The translations under genes and the position numbers were made by a program. Below are positions 1 through 8,165 of a stretch of DNA of 64,000 bases, piece by piece (within the stretch, counting starts at the first letter, position 1; the number at the start of each line of letters is the position of its first letter). The notes below the pieces were generated by a model. The model was not told the DNA's origin and did no database searches. It saw only the letters and a program-made list of their open reading frames with translations. The stretch is taken from positions 1 through 64,000 of the forward strand of contig NZ_PQSQ01000038.1 of the NCBI RefSeq assembly GCF_002920575.1, read 5' to 3'. This stretch comes from Streptomyces sp. Ru73. GTDB taxonomy: Bacteria; Actinomycetota; Actinomycetes; Streptomycetales; Streptomycetaceae.

Positions 1-2033
1 GCCTTGCCCTTGTGGCAGCCCTTCTTGCCCGCGTGCGCGACCTGGTCGGCCCAGGTGGCGTAGTGGTTGTCGGCCGCCGCCGAGGACTTCCAGGCGTTGG
101 TGAGCGCGGTGGTCAGCGCGAGGTGGTCGGGGATGTCGTCGACGGGGAGCTTGCCCAGCCGGGTGACCAGGTCGTTGCGCTGCTTCGCCGCGTCCCGCAG
201 GTCCTTGGCCGCGTCCCCGAGCTTCTTGCAGGACTTGATGCTGCCGACCGCGCCGATCACCGCCGAACGGCTGTTGTTGCTGTCCTTGAGCAGCGCGTCC
301 AGCTCCTTGGCCTGCGCCTCGGCCGGGTCCGCCGTCGGCGACGGCTTCTCCCGCTGCACCGTGCCCGCCGACGCCTTGCCGCCGTCCTTCTTCGCATCGT
401 CGTCGCCGCTGCCGCTGAGCGCGTAGCCGACACCGAGCCCGGCGCCGACGCAGACCACCACGACGGCACCGATGACCGCGGCGGGCGCGAGCTTGCGGCG
501 GCGCTCACCGCCGCCGTGGCCCTGGCGGCCCTCGGCGTTGAACCCGCCCTGCGGCGGGAAGCCGCCCGGCTGCGGCCCGCCCGGTGCGGGCTGCTGCGCC
601 CCGTACGGCTGCTGCCCCGGGAAGCCCTGCGCCGGCGGCTCCTCGAAGCGCGGCATCTGCTGGGTGGACGCCGGGGAGTCGGCCTCCGCGGCGGCACCGG
701 CGCCGGTACCGGCACCGGCGCTGCCCGGACCGTCACGGAAGAGGCCGTCGAACTCGGCGGGCGTCGGCCGGTCGCCCGGCATCCCCGGCCGGATGGCGAA
801 CGGCGCGCCCGGCGGGGGCTGCGGCGTACCGCCGCCGACCGGCGGGATGAGCTGGGTCGCCGCCTCGGTGCCGTCGGGCGAACCGGGCGCCTTCGGCATG
901 ACCGGGCGGCGCAGCATCGTGGTGGACTCGGCGTCCGACTCGGGCCGCTTGTTCTCGGGCGGCAGCGAGCCGGGCATGGGGCCGGGGCCGCCCTGTGCGG
1001 GGGGCATCGGCTGGGCACCGGGGCTTCTGTGTCTGCCGTGCGGGGCGCTCCCGTCCTGCCCCTGCTGCTGGCTCCGCTGCGGGGCCTGCTGCTGGGCGAA
1101 AGGCGGTATGAGCTGGGTCGCCTCGCTGTCCCCGGCCATGGGCGGGAGGTACTGCGTGGCCTCGGCGTCCCCGGCCGCGGGCGGCAGCGGACCGGCGCCC
1201 GGCGCACCGGCGGGCGGCATCGGGGCGCCCGCACCGCGCTCGTCGGCGGGCGGCAGGGGCGCGGCGGGCTGCCGCTCGGCACGCACGAGCGCGCCACGGG
1301 TCCCGTTTCCGGCACCTTCTGCAGCGGGCTCCTCAGGAGCCGCGGGCTGCTGCGGGTAGCCGTAACCGGCGGACTGCCCGTTCCGGCTGTGGTCGTTGTT
1401 CTGGCTGCTCTGACCGAACTGGCCGAACTGGCCGTTCTGATCGGCCGCGCCGCCGTACGAAGGCTGGGGGCCCGGCGCACCGTAGGCGTCCTGACCGCCG
1501 TACGGGGCCTGGCCGGCGTACGAGGGCTGCGCGCCGTAGGAGGGCTGAGCGCCGTACGCGGGCTGCTGGCCGTACGGAGGCTGCTGGCCCTGCGGGGGCT
1601 GCTGGCCCTGCGGGGGCTGCGCCCCGTAGGAAGGCTGGGGTGCGGCCCCGTAAGACGGTTGAGCGCCGTACGAGGGCTGGGCGCCGTACGTGTCCTGCGG
1701 CTGCGCGCCGTAGGTCTGCGGACCGCTCGGGTACGCCGTACCGCCCTGCGGCTGCTCCGCGGGCATCGGCGGCACCGGCGGCTGTCCCTGGGGCGGCGGG
1801 TAGGCGCCCGGCTGCTGCGGCGCACCGTAGGAATCCTGCTGTCCGGCCCCGTAGGAACCCTGCTGCGGGGCCTGGGACGGCCCCCAGGGCTCGCCCCACG
1901 GCTGACCGGCGGCGGGCGCGGACTGCTGGTCGGGCACGTACGGCTCGCCGCCGTTCGCGGGCAGCACCACGCCCTCGCGCGCGGGCCCGCCCGCAGCATT
2001 CTGCGAGTCGCCACCCTGTCCGCTCTGCGTCAC
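1..2033 (-). CDS. Tyr/Gln/Pro-rich single-pass membrane protein, C-terminus off the window
   Basis: The gene starts at a GTG (2033) with AGGAG just upstream and runs off the left edge; 677 residues are visible. Residues 1-300 are low complexity, with many PSYGAQ, PPYGQQ and QGQQPP type repeats. Motifs ATQYLPP and ATQLIPP recur between about 270 and 400, another TQQMP-type motif follows, and the segment ends in a basic ERRRK stretch. A single membrane segment lies at about 517-540 (PAAVIGAVVVVCVGAGLGVG), followed by a Ser/Asp/Lys linker and an alpha-helical domain with two Cys (SCKKLGD, KKGCHKG). This implies a long disordered cytosolic part and a small extracytoplasmic domain. I do not recognise a named family; proteins of this architecture are common hypothetical membrane proteins in Streptomyces. 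Function unknown. The C-terminal end is not seen. Confidence 0.75.
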   Translation of the reverse strand, partial: MTQSGQGGDSQNAAGGPAREGVVLPANGGEPYVPDQQSAPAAGQPWGEPWGPSQAPQQGSYGAGQQDSYGAPQQPGAYPPPQGQPPVPPMPAEQPQGGTAYPSGPQTYGAQPQDTYGAQPSYGAQPSYGAAPQPSYGAQPPQGQQPPQGQQPPYGQQPAYGAQPSYGAQPSYAGQAPYGGQDAYGAPGPQPSYGGAADQNGQFGQFGQSSQNNDHSRNGQSAGYGYPQQPAAPEEPAAEGAGNGTRGALVRAERQPAAPLPPADERGAGAPMPPAGAPGAGPLPPAAGDAEATQYLPPMAGDSEATQLIPPFAQQQAPQRSQQQGQDGSAPHGRHRSPGAQPMPPAQGGPGPMPGSLPPENKRPESDAESTTMLRRPVMPKAPGSPDGTEAATQLIPPVGGGTPQPPPGAPFAIRPGMPGDRPTPAEFDGLFRDGPGSAGAGTGAGAAAEADSPASTQQMPRFEEPPAQGFPGQQPYGAQQPAPGGPQPGGFPPQGGFNAEGRQGHGGGERRRKLAPAAVIGAVVVVCVGAGLGVGYALSGSGDDDAKKDGGKASAGTVQREKPSPTADPAEAQAKELDALLKDSNNSRSAVIGAVGSIKSCKKLGDAAKDLRDAAKQRNDLVTRLGKLPVDDIPDHLALTTALTNAWKSSAAADNHYATWADQVAHAGKKGCHKGK

Positions 2034-2238
2034 CGGGACTCCTACTTCTGCTTCTTACGGAATCGTCGGCTCACGCTACCGGGTAGCAGTCACGTTCGAC
2101 CACGTCCCCTGGTCACCGGCCACTTGACGCACACCGGCCCCGTCCGGCGATTCCGGAGGATCGACGGACAAACGGGACGGCCGGCGGGAGAGGCCGGACA
2201 AGGGGCGGGGGGCGAGCGAAAGAGGGGTGCGACGGACA

Positions 2239-2327
2239 GCACACCGAGGGCCCGGAGGCGCCCCGCACACCGAGGGCCCGGAGACGGTCCGCACGCCGGT
2301 GAGGCGGAGGCGGTCCGCACGCCGGTG
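2239..2327. repeat. Two short direct-repeat pairs in the spacer 2034-2402
   Basis: The 369-bp spacer holds no convincing gene. It has a 19-bp direct repeat at 2239-2257 and 2265-2283 (GCACACCGAGGGCCCGGAG) and a 17-bp direct repeat at 2285-2301 and 2311-2327 (CGGTCCGCACGCCGGTG). A strong hairpin at 2324-2358 follows. No function is evident for the repeats. Confidence 0.6.
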
Positions 2328-2358
2328 GGCCCCGTCCCGCCCCGGGACGAGGCCCACC
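2324..2358 (-). terminator. Hairpin downstream of the NsdA-like gene
   Basis: The arms GGTGGGCC-C-CGTCCCG (2324-2339) and CGGGACG-A-GGCCCACC (2343-2358) form a 15-bp stem with one mismatch and a 3-nt loop. It lies 45 nt past the stop of the gene at 2403-3791. It has no long U-tract, as is usual for high-GC actinobacterial terminators. Confidence 0.6.
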
Positions 2359-2402
2359 ACCCCTCTCCTCCTCTTCTCTTGCGCGTTCGTCCTCTTACGC
2401 GG

Positions 2403-3791
2403 TCACGCCGCCCGCAGCTCCAGTCGTGCGGCGAACTCCCGGACCACCGCCTCCTCCCGGTACGGCTCCAGGCGCGCCTGGAAGTCCTCCAGGTACTCCG
2501 TGCCGCGCGAGGAGCGCAGTCCGCTCAGCAACTCGGCCGCCTGCGTGCCCGTATGACACGCCTGCTCGATCTCGCGCTGCTGCACCTGCGCACTCGCGAG
2601 CAGCACCAGCCCGATGGCGCGCCGCCGCGCCCGGCTGTCGGGGAGCCCGGCGAGCGCCTGCTCGGCCTGCTGGCCCGCCGCGGTCGCCTGGCCCAAGTCC
2701 CGGTGGCAGTGCGCCAGTTCATCGGCGAGGTAGGCGGGGTCGAAGTGCGCGATCCACGCCGGATCGTCGCCCGCGTCCGTGGCGGCACCGGCCCGCTCCA
2801 TGGCGGCCACCGCGCGCCCGGCCACGGTCTGGAACGCGCGCTCGTCCCCCATCAGCGCGTGCCCGCGCGCCTCCGCGGCGCAGAACATCGCCTCGGCGCG
2901 CGGCGTCACGTGCCCCCGCGCACCTTCCTGCGCCGCCCGCGCGAGCTGGGCGATCTCGCGGGGGTTGCCGAGCGAGGCGGCGAGGTGGCTCATGCTCGCG
3001 GCGAGCACGTAACCGCCGTACCCGCGGTCGCCCGCCGCCTGGGCAAGCCGCAGCGCCTGGATGTAGTACCGCTGCGCCAGCCCCGGCTGCCCGGTGTCGA
3101 CGGCCATGTACCCGCCGAGCTCGGTCAACCGGGCGACGGCGGCGAACAGTTCGCGGCCGACCGACTCGCGGTAGGAGCCGGCGAGCAGCCCGGAGACCAC
3201 GCTGTTCAGGTAGTGCACGACGACCGGGCGGACGTGCCCGCTGCCGTACTGGTGGTCGAGCTCGCTGAGGGCGCTCGTCATCGAGCGCACCGCCTCGACG
3301 TCCGACATGCCCACCCGGGCACCGGCGTTGCGCGCGACCTGGGTGTCGGCGCCGGTGATGAGCCAGTCGCGGCTGGGCTCGACGAGCGCGGAGGCGGCGA
3401 CGGTCGAGCCGCTGAGGAAGTCCCGGCGGCCGACGTCGCTCCGCCACAGCTCGCAGACCTGTTCTATTGCGCCGAGGACAGTGGGTGAGAACTGGAGGCC
3501 GACGCCGGAGGCGAGGTTCTTGCCGTCGGCCATGCCGATCTCGTCGATGGTGACCGTGCGCCCCAGCTTGCGGCCCAGCGCCTCGGCGATGATGGCGGGC
3601 GCCCGGCCGCGGGGCTGCTGGCCGCGCAGCCAGCGGGCGACGGACGTCTTGTCGTAGCGCAGATCCAGGCCGTGCTCGGCGCCGCACACGTTGACGCGGC
3701 GGGCGAGTCCGGCGTTGGAACAGGCAGCTTCCTGGATGAGCGCCTGCAGCCGTTCGTTCGGCTGCCGCGCGACGAGTGGCCTGGCGGCCAT
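2403..3791 (-). CDS. NsdA-like TPR regulatory protein
   Basis: This 462-residue soluble protein starts at an ATG with GGGGG about 9 nt upstream. Residues 10-90 contain a helix-turn-helix-like segment (AGLARRVN, then KTSVARWLRGQQPRG) typical of the NsdA group of Streptomyces regulators. From about residue 160 to the end the protein is all helical with degenerate tetratricopeptide repeats (for example LAQRYYIQALRLAQAAGD and ADELAHCHRDLGQATAAGQQAEQAL). Known members of this family affect sporulation and antibiotic production; that role here is inference from family only. It is transcribed divergently from the primase/polymerase-like gene, and an iteron-like palindrome sits 67 nt upstream of its start, a plausible autoregulatory site. 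A terminator hairpin follows. Confidence 0.75.
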   Translation of the reverse strand: MAARPLVARQPNERLQALIQEAACSNAGLARRVNVCGAEHGLDLRYDKTSVARWLRGQQPRGRAPAIIAEALGRKLGRTVTIDEIGMADGKNLASGVGLQFSPTVLGAIEQVCELWRSDVGRRDFLSGSTVAASALVEPSRDWLITGADTQVARNAGARVGMSDVEAVRSMTSALSELDHQYGSGHVRPVVVHYLNSVVSGLLAGSYRESVGRELFAAVARLTELGGYMAVDTGQPGLAQRYYIQALRLAQAAGDRGYGGYVLAASMSHLAASLGNPREIAQLARAAQEGARGHVTPRAEAMFCAAEARGHALMGDERAFQTVAGRAVAAMERAGAATDAGDDPAWIAHFDPAYLADELAHCHRDLGQATAAGQQAEQALAGLPDSRARRRAIGLVLLASAQVQQREIEQACHTGTQAAELLSGLRSSRGTEYLEDFQARLEPYREEAVVREFAARLELRAA

Positions 3792-3857
3792 GCTGTACCC
3801 CCTGTGTACTGCGGCGCGTTCACCGTCGAACGCCGTCCCCGTCCATCATTTCCCGCC

Positions 3858-3927
3858 CATACCCGCGATATCCGCGATACCGCTGATATCGCCGTTAACC
3901 GGCATATCTGCGGTATCAGCGGTATCA
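3858..3927. promoter_or_regulatory. 9-bp iterons arranged as a palindrome around GTTAAC
   Basis: The 431-bp divergent spacer 3792-4222 is locally AT-richer than its surroundings. Contiguous 9-mers CATACCCGC, GATATCCGC, GATACCGCT and GATATCGCC run from 3858 to 3893. After the centre GTTAAC (3894-3899) the same motif returns inverted as GGCATATCT, GCGGTATCA and GCGGTATCA (3901-3927). On the minus strand the same stretch could be read as a 31-codon frame (ATG 3941 to stop 3846) with a D-T-A / D-I-A repeat, so a coding explanation is not excluded; its ribosome site (GAAGG one base from the ATG) is poor. I favour an operator or protein-binding array for the adjacent regulator. Confidence 0.5.
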
Positions 3928-4222
3928 GTGCTCTCCGTCATGCCTTCGACCTGCTGCCAATTGCCCGTTGTGCTGTTCGATATGAGCGCATACGGGAAGG
4001 CGCACGGCGTCCGCCTTCTGGTCCACGCGGCGTACCGCACCGGGGCGCGCCCTTCGGAACGCCCGCGGGGCACACGGCCCGCCGCCGGGCGGCCTCTCCG
4101 CCCTCACGCAAGTGGCTACCCAGCCTCCACCGCACGGCCTCGTACGCGCCCCCGCCCGTGCATCCATGCGCCCCACATGCAAGAACGTTGCGCCGGGCCG
4201 TGCCACGGGATGGCCGTAACCC

Positions 4223-4924
4223 TTGGTGACAGCGGAAGTTGTGCCGTTCGTGGAACAGAGCAGCGGAGTCACAGGAACCCCACAGGTCCCCCAGCAGCGC
4301 GGTGAGCGGCTGCTCGACATTGCGGTGCGTTACGCGGCGGAACGCCATTGGGACGTACTCCCCGGCGCATGGCTGGAAGACGACGGTGCGACGACGTACT
4401 GCTCGTGCGGCGCGCGTGACTGCCGCACGCCCGGCGCCCACCCCCTCGCGACGGACTGGACCACGGCCGCGACCGGCAGCGCCTCCGTCATCCACACCCT
4501 GTGGACGGAACACCCGCGCGCGTCGATCCTCCTCCCGACCGGGCGCACCTTCGACGCGCTGGACGTACCGGAGACCGCGGGCTGCCTGGCACTGGCCCGT
4601 CTGGAGCGGCGCGGCCTGCCGCTCGGCCCGGTCATCCGCACCCCGGACCGCCGGATGCTCTTCCTCGTTCTCCCGGGAGCCGCCACCAAGGTCCCCGACC
4701 TCGTACGGAAGCTGGGCTGGTCCTCCCCCGCCGGCATCGGCCTCCGCCTCCACGGCGAGGGCACCTACCTCCCCGCCCCGCCCACCCGCACCGGCCGCTA
4801 CGCCCCCGTCCAGTGGGCCGTACCCCCCACCCCCGCCAACCGCTGGCTCCCCGACACCGAAGACCTCCTCAGCCCCCTCGCCTACGCCTGCGGCCGCGAG
4901 GCGGCGATGCTGCGGATGTCCTGA
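4223..4924 (+). CDS. Solo bifunctional primase/polymerase-type (prim-pol) domain protein
   Basis: The protein has about 233 residues. The N-terminal half carries the prim-pol pattern: LLDIAVRYAAERHWDVLPG, then a CSCGARDCRTPGAHP metal-binding-like cluster, an LW residue pair, and a central FDALDVP motif with the conserved acidic residue. No helicase domain follows, so this is a stand-alone domain. Solo prim-pol proteins are abundant in Streptomyces chromosomes and their role is not established. Starts TTG 4223, GTG 4226 and GTG 4241 are in frame; none has a strong Shine-Dalgarno, so the exact N-terminus is uncertain. It is divergent from the NsdA-like regulator and may share its control region. 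Confidence 0.65.
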   Translation: MVTAEVVPFVEQSSGVTGTPQVPQQRGERLLDIAVRYAAERHWDVLPGAWLEDDGATTYCSCGARDCRTPGAHPLATDWTTAATGSASVIHTLWTEHPRASILLPTGRTFDALDVPETAGCLALARLERRGLPLGPVIRTPDRRMLFLVLPGAATKVPDLVRKLGWSSPAGIGLRLHGEGTYLPAPPTRTGRYAPVQWAVPPTPANRWLPDTEDLLSPLAYACGREAAMLRMS

Positions 4925-5007
4925 GGGACGGGGCGGGGGGCTGGGGCCGGGGGGCGGGGCTGGGAACGGGGGCGGGGTCCAGGGACGGGGGCCGGAGGCG
5001 GGGGGCC

Positions 5008-5073
5008 GGGGGCCGGGGGCCAGGGACGGGGGGCGCGGGCGGGGGCCGGGGGCCAGGGACGGGGGGCGCGGGC
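5008..5073. repeat. 33-bp G-rich tandem duplication in spacer 4925-5291
   Basis: The spacer 4925-5291 begins with about 180 bp of G-tract DNA. Positions 5008-5040 and 5041-5073 are identical 33-bp copies (start GGGGGCCGGGGGCC, end CGCGGGC), followed by a shortened copy at 5074-5092. The runs of G4-G6 are compatible with G-quadruplex formation on the + strand. No gene is visible between the prim-pol stop and the ABC transporter start. Confidence 0.8.
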
Positions 5074-5291
5074 GGGGGCCGGGGGCGCGGGCGGGGGCCG
5101 AGGCGCCGCTTTCCGCAAAAGCCCCCTCCGGGGCCCCTCCCCCTCCCCCGGATTTTCCTTGGCGGCCAGTCGTCGGACGCCACCACCCTCGCCCCCAATC
5201 GGCCCGTGCCCTGCCCCCGCCCGGCGCATATCGTGGGGCGTGGCGGGGGCGTGACCAGTTCCTGCCATGACGTCTATGGACAGGGGAACCG

Positions 5292-6113
5292 GTGACGACC
5301 GAAGGTTCGGGTGCTGTGGAAGAGACTGGCACAGCTGCCGCTCCGGCGGCTGTGCGTATCCACAGCCTCTGGAAGAAGTATGGAGATCACACCGCCGTCG
5401 CGGGCATCGATCTGACGCTGCCCGCCGGGCGGTTCATCGGGCTCGTGGGCCCGAACGGGGCGGGCAAGACGACCACGCTGTCGATGGTCACGGGGCTGCT
5501 GCGACCGGACGCGGGACAGGTGGAGATCGGCGGGCACGACGTCTGGCAGGACCCGGTCGCCGTGAAGTCCAGGATCGGCGTACTGCCCGAAGGGCTGCGG
5601 CTCTTCGAGCGGCTCTCCGGAGCCGAACTCCTCTCGTACATCGGACGGCTGCGGGGGCTGCCCGGCGACGAGGTGGACAAGCGGGCCGGTCAGCTGCTGG
5701 AGGTCCTCGACCTCTCCGGGGCCCGCAACAAGCTGGTCGTCGACTACTCCACCGGCATGCGGAAGAAGATCGGTCTGGCGGCCGCGCTGCTGCACAACCC
5801 GGAGATCCTCTTCCTCGACGAGCCCTTCGAAGGGGTGGACCCGGTCTCCGCGCAGACCATCCGCGGCGTGCTGGAGCGTTACACCCGGTCCGGCGCGACC
5901 GTCGTCTTCTCCAGCCACGTCATGGAGCTGGTCGAGTCGCTGTGCGACTGGGTGGCCGTGATGGCGGGCGGCAAGATCCGCGCGGACGGGCCGATCGCCG
6001 AGGTACGCGGTGACGCGGCCACGCTCCAGGACGCGTTCCTCGAACTGGTCGGCGCGGGCCGCACCCGGGCCGGTCAGAACCTGGACTGGCTGGGCGGGGG
6101 CGGCGCCCGATGA
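5292..6113 (+). CDS. ABC transporter ATP-binding protein
   Basis: A 273-residue ABC ATPase of the exporter (ABC-2 associated) type. Walker A GPNGAGKT is at 53-60, a divergent signature STGMRKK at 153-159 (in place of LSGGQ), Walker B ILFLDEP at 172-178 and the switch His at about 209 (VVFSSH). The GTG start is preceded by GGGGAACCG. The gene overlaps the next one by 4 nt (ATGA), so the two form a translationally coupled ATPase/permease pair. The substrate cannot be inferred. The first 20 residues are a low-complexity Gly/Ala/Thr extension. Confidence 0.9.
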   Translation: MTTEGSGAVEETGTAAAPAAVRIHSLWKKYGDHTAVAGIDLTLPAGRFIGLVGPNGAGKTTTLSMVTGLLRPDAGQVEIGGHDVWQDPVAVKSRIGVLPEGLRLFERLSGAELLSYIGRLRGLPGDEVDKRAGQLLEVLDLSGARNKLVVDYSTGMRKKIGLAAALLHNPEILFLDEPFEGVDPVSAQTIRGVLERYTRSGATVVFSSHVMELVESLCDWVAVMAGGKIRADGPIAEVRGDAATLQDAFLELVGAGRTRAGQNLDWLGGGGAR

Positions 6114-7756
6114 GCACGCAGGTCCAGCCGGTGAGCCGGCCGTCGGCCACGAGACCGGCGCCCGCCCTCACCCCCCTCTTCGTACGGCTGAAGCTGTCGC
6201 TGCTCAAGAACGGGCTGCGACAGTCGGCCGGCCGCACCGCCGCGTATATCGCCTCCATCGTCATCACCCTGGTGATCGCGGCCGGCCTGCTGCTGGGGCT
6301 GATCCTGCTGCGCGGCGTGCCCGGAGCCCCGACGCTGGCCGTGCTGCTCACCGCGCTCCTCACCCTCGGCTGGGCGGCGATGCCGCTGTTCTTCCCCAGC
6401 GGTGACGAGACGCTGGACCCGACGCGGCTGGTCATGCTGCCGCTGCGGCCCCGGCCGATGATCGTTTCGCTGCTGGTCGCCTCGCTCATCGGCGTCGGGC
6501 CGGTCTTCACCCTCGTGCTGGCGGCCGGTTCCGTGGTCGCCGTGGCGCACGGCGCGGCGGCCGCGGTCGTCGGCGTCGTCGCGACGGTACTGGTCCTGCT
6601 GGTGTGCGCGGCGCTCGCCCGCGCCATCGCCACCGCGAACGTCCGGCTGCTCTCCAGCCGCCGCGGCCGTGACCTCGCCGTCCTCAGCGGCCTGTTCGTC
6701 GCGCTCGGCGCGCAGGGCATCAACATCGGCGCGACGAAGCTCTCCCAGGCGCACAGCCTGACGGTGCTGGAGCCGGTGTCCGACGTACTGCGCTGGATTC
6801 CGCCGGCCTCCGCCGTGGACGCCGTGGCCGCGACGAGCGAGGGGGCGTACGGGCGTGCCGCGCTCGGGCTCGCGCTCTCCGCGCTCGCGCTGGTGCTCCT
6901 CCTGTGGTGGTGGGTCCGCACCCTCACCCGGGTCATGACCGCACCCGACTCCTCCACCCTGCAGGCCGCCGAGCAGGACAGCGGCCGCCGGCGCGGTGAC
7001 CGGGCGGGCGGCGGCTGGTCGCGGCTGCTGCCGGGCGGCCGTACGGGGACGGTCATGCAGCGCACGCTGCGCTACGCCTGGCGGGACCCGAAGACGAAGA
7101 TGGGCTGGGCGACGGGGCTCGGCGTCGGGCTGCTCGTTCCCGTCGTGTCGGTCGTACAGGGCAACGGCAGTGTCTACACGGCGTGCTGGGCGTCGGGGCT
7201 GCTCGGGATGCAGATGTACAACCAGTTCGGCCAGGACACCTCGGCGTTCTGGATGGTGGCCTCGACGATCTCCACGCGGCGCGACGCGTACGTGGAGCTG
7301 CGCGCGCGGGCGCTGGCGCTGTGCCTGGTCGCCGTGCCGTACGTGTCGCTGGTGGTGGTCGGTGCCGCGGCGTTCCTCGGTGACTGGGAGGTGTTCCCGG
7401 AGGCGTACGGGCTCGCGCTCGCGCTGCTGGGTGCGCTGGTCGCCACCGGCGCGTTCGCGTCCGCGCGCTTCCCGTACTCGGTTCCGTCCGAGGGCAACAA
7501 GAACGTCGCGCCGGGGCAGGCCGGGCTGGCCTGGATCAGCATCTTCGGCGGGATGTTGGTGGGCGCGCTGCTCTGCGCGCCGGTGCTCGGGCTGACCATC
7601 GGGCTCCATGTGGCGGGGCTGCACGGACTGTTGTGGCTGGTCCTGCCGGTGGGTGTGGCCTACGGGGTGGGCGTGGCCCTTCTGGGGCTGCGGCTCAGCG
7701 CCCCACTTGTGCTGCGCCGGCTGCCGGAGATCCTGACGGCGGTGAGCCGGGGGTAG
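6110..7756 (+). CDS. ABC transporter permease, large multi-spanning
   Basis: A 548-residue integral membrane protein with roughly a dozen hydrophobic segments in two halves, separated by a hydrophilic loop around residues 270-315. It overlaps the ATPase stop by 4 nt, which makes it the membrane partner of that exporter. The sequence has no solute-binding partner nearby, consistent with export or with a role in cell-surface functions. A perfect 14-bp hairpin at 8059-8090 closes the unit. No closer functional identity is recognised. Confidence 0.8.
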   Translation: MSTQVQPVSRPSATRPAPALTPLFVRLKLSLLKNGLRQSAGRTAAYIASIVITLVIAAGLLLGLILLRGVPGAPTLAVLLTALLTLGWAAMPLFFPSGDETLDPTRLVMLPLRPRPMIVSLLVASLIGVGPVFTLVLAAGSVVAVAHGAAAAVVGVVATVLVLLVCAALARAIATANVRLLSSRRGRDLAVLSGLFVALGAQGINIGATKLSQAHSLTVLEPVSDVLRWIPPASAVDAVAATSEGAYGRAALGLALSALALVLLLWWWVRTLTRVMTAPDSSTLQAAEQDSGRRRGDRAGGGWSRLLPGGRTGTVMQRTLRYAWRDPKTKMGWATGLGVGLLVPVVSVVQGNGSVYTACWASGLLGMQMYNQFGQDTSAFWMVASTISTRRDAYVELRARALALCLVAVPYVSLVVVGAAAFLGDWEVFPEAYGLALALLGALVATGAFASARFPYSVPSEGNKNVAPGQAGLAWISIFGGMLVGALLCAPVLGLTIGLHVAGLHGLLWLVLPVGVAYGVGVALLGLRLSAPLVLRRLPEILTAVSRG

Positions 7757-7796
7757 CCGGGGGTAGCCGGGGCGCCCATAAGCGCTGCCCGGTCAC

Positions 7797-7960
7797 CCGC
7801 GAGCCGGGACCCGGACGCCCGCGGGCCGGGTCCCGCTCGTCCCGCCGGACGCCCATCGACGCCGCCCCGACCCCCCATCGGCACTGCCCGTTCGCCCGCG
7901 AGCCGGGACCCGGTCACCCGCGGGCCGGGGCCCGGACGCCCGCGGGCCGGGACCCGGTCG
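7797..7960. repeat. Degenerate GC-rich repeats in spacer 7757-8165
   Basis: The 409-bp spacer contains several imperfect copies of a roughly 20-bp motif with the core GGACGCCCGCGGGCCGGG and its variant GGTCACCCGCGGGCCGGG. No gene is seen. A terminator hairpin lies at its downstream end. Confidence 0.5.
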
Positions 7961-8058
7961 TCCCCGATGCGGGCCCGGTTATCCGTGACGCTGCCCCGCT
8001 CGTCCGCGACGCGGGCCCGGTCGGCCGCCCGCGCCCCGCGGCCCGGCCGCCGTACGGC

Positions 8059-8090
8059 GTGTGCCCCGGAGCCTCGGCTCCGGGGCACAC
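8059..8090. terminator. Perfect 14-bp hairpin between convergent genes
   Basis: GTGTGCCCCGGAGC (8059-8072) and GCTCCGGGGCACAC (8077-8090) pair perfectly around a CTCG tetraloop. It lies between the + strand ABC unit and the - strand hydrolase and can serve both. Confidence 0.8.
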
Positions 8091-8165
8091 GCGCGTCCGG
8101 ATCGTTTCGTCCGCCCGCCGCCCTCACCGCTGACCGCTGCCGAAAGGATCCGCCTGTGCCCGCGG

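Noticed and set aside
12..3488. A very long plus-strand frame over the first two genes
   Set aside because: It spans two genes of the minus strand and their spacer and has no domain; the minus-strand products show repeats, a membrane segment and TPRs.
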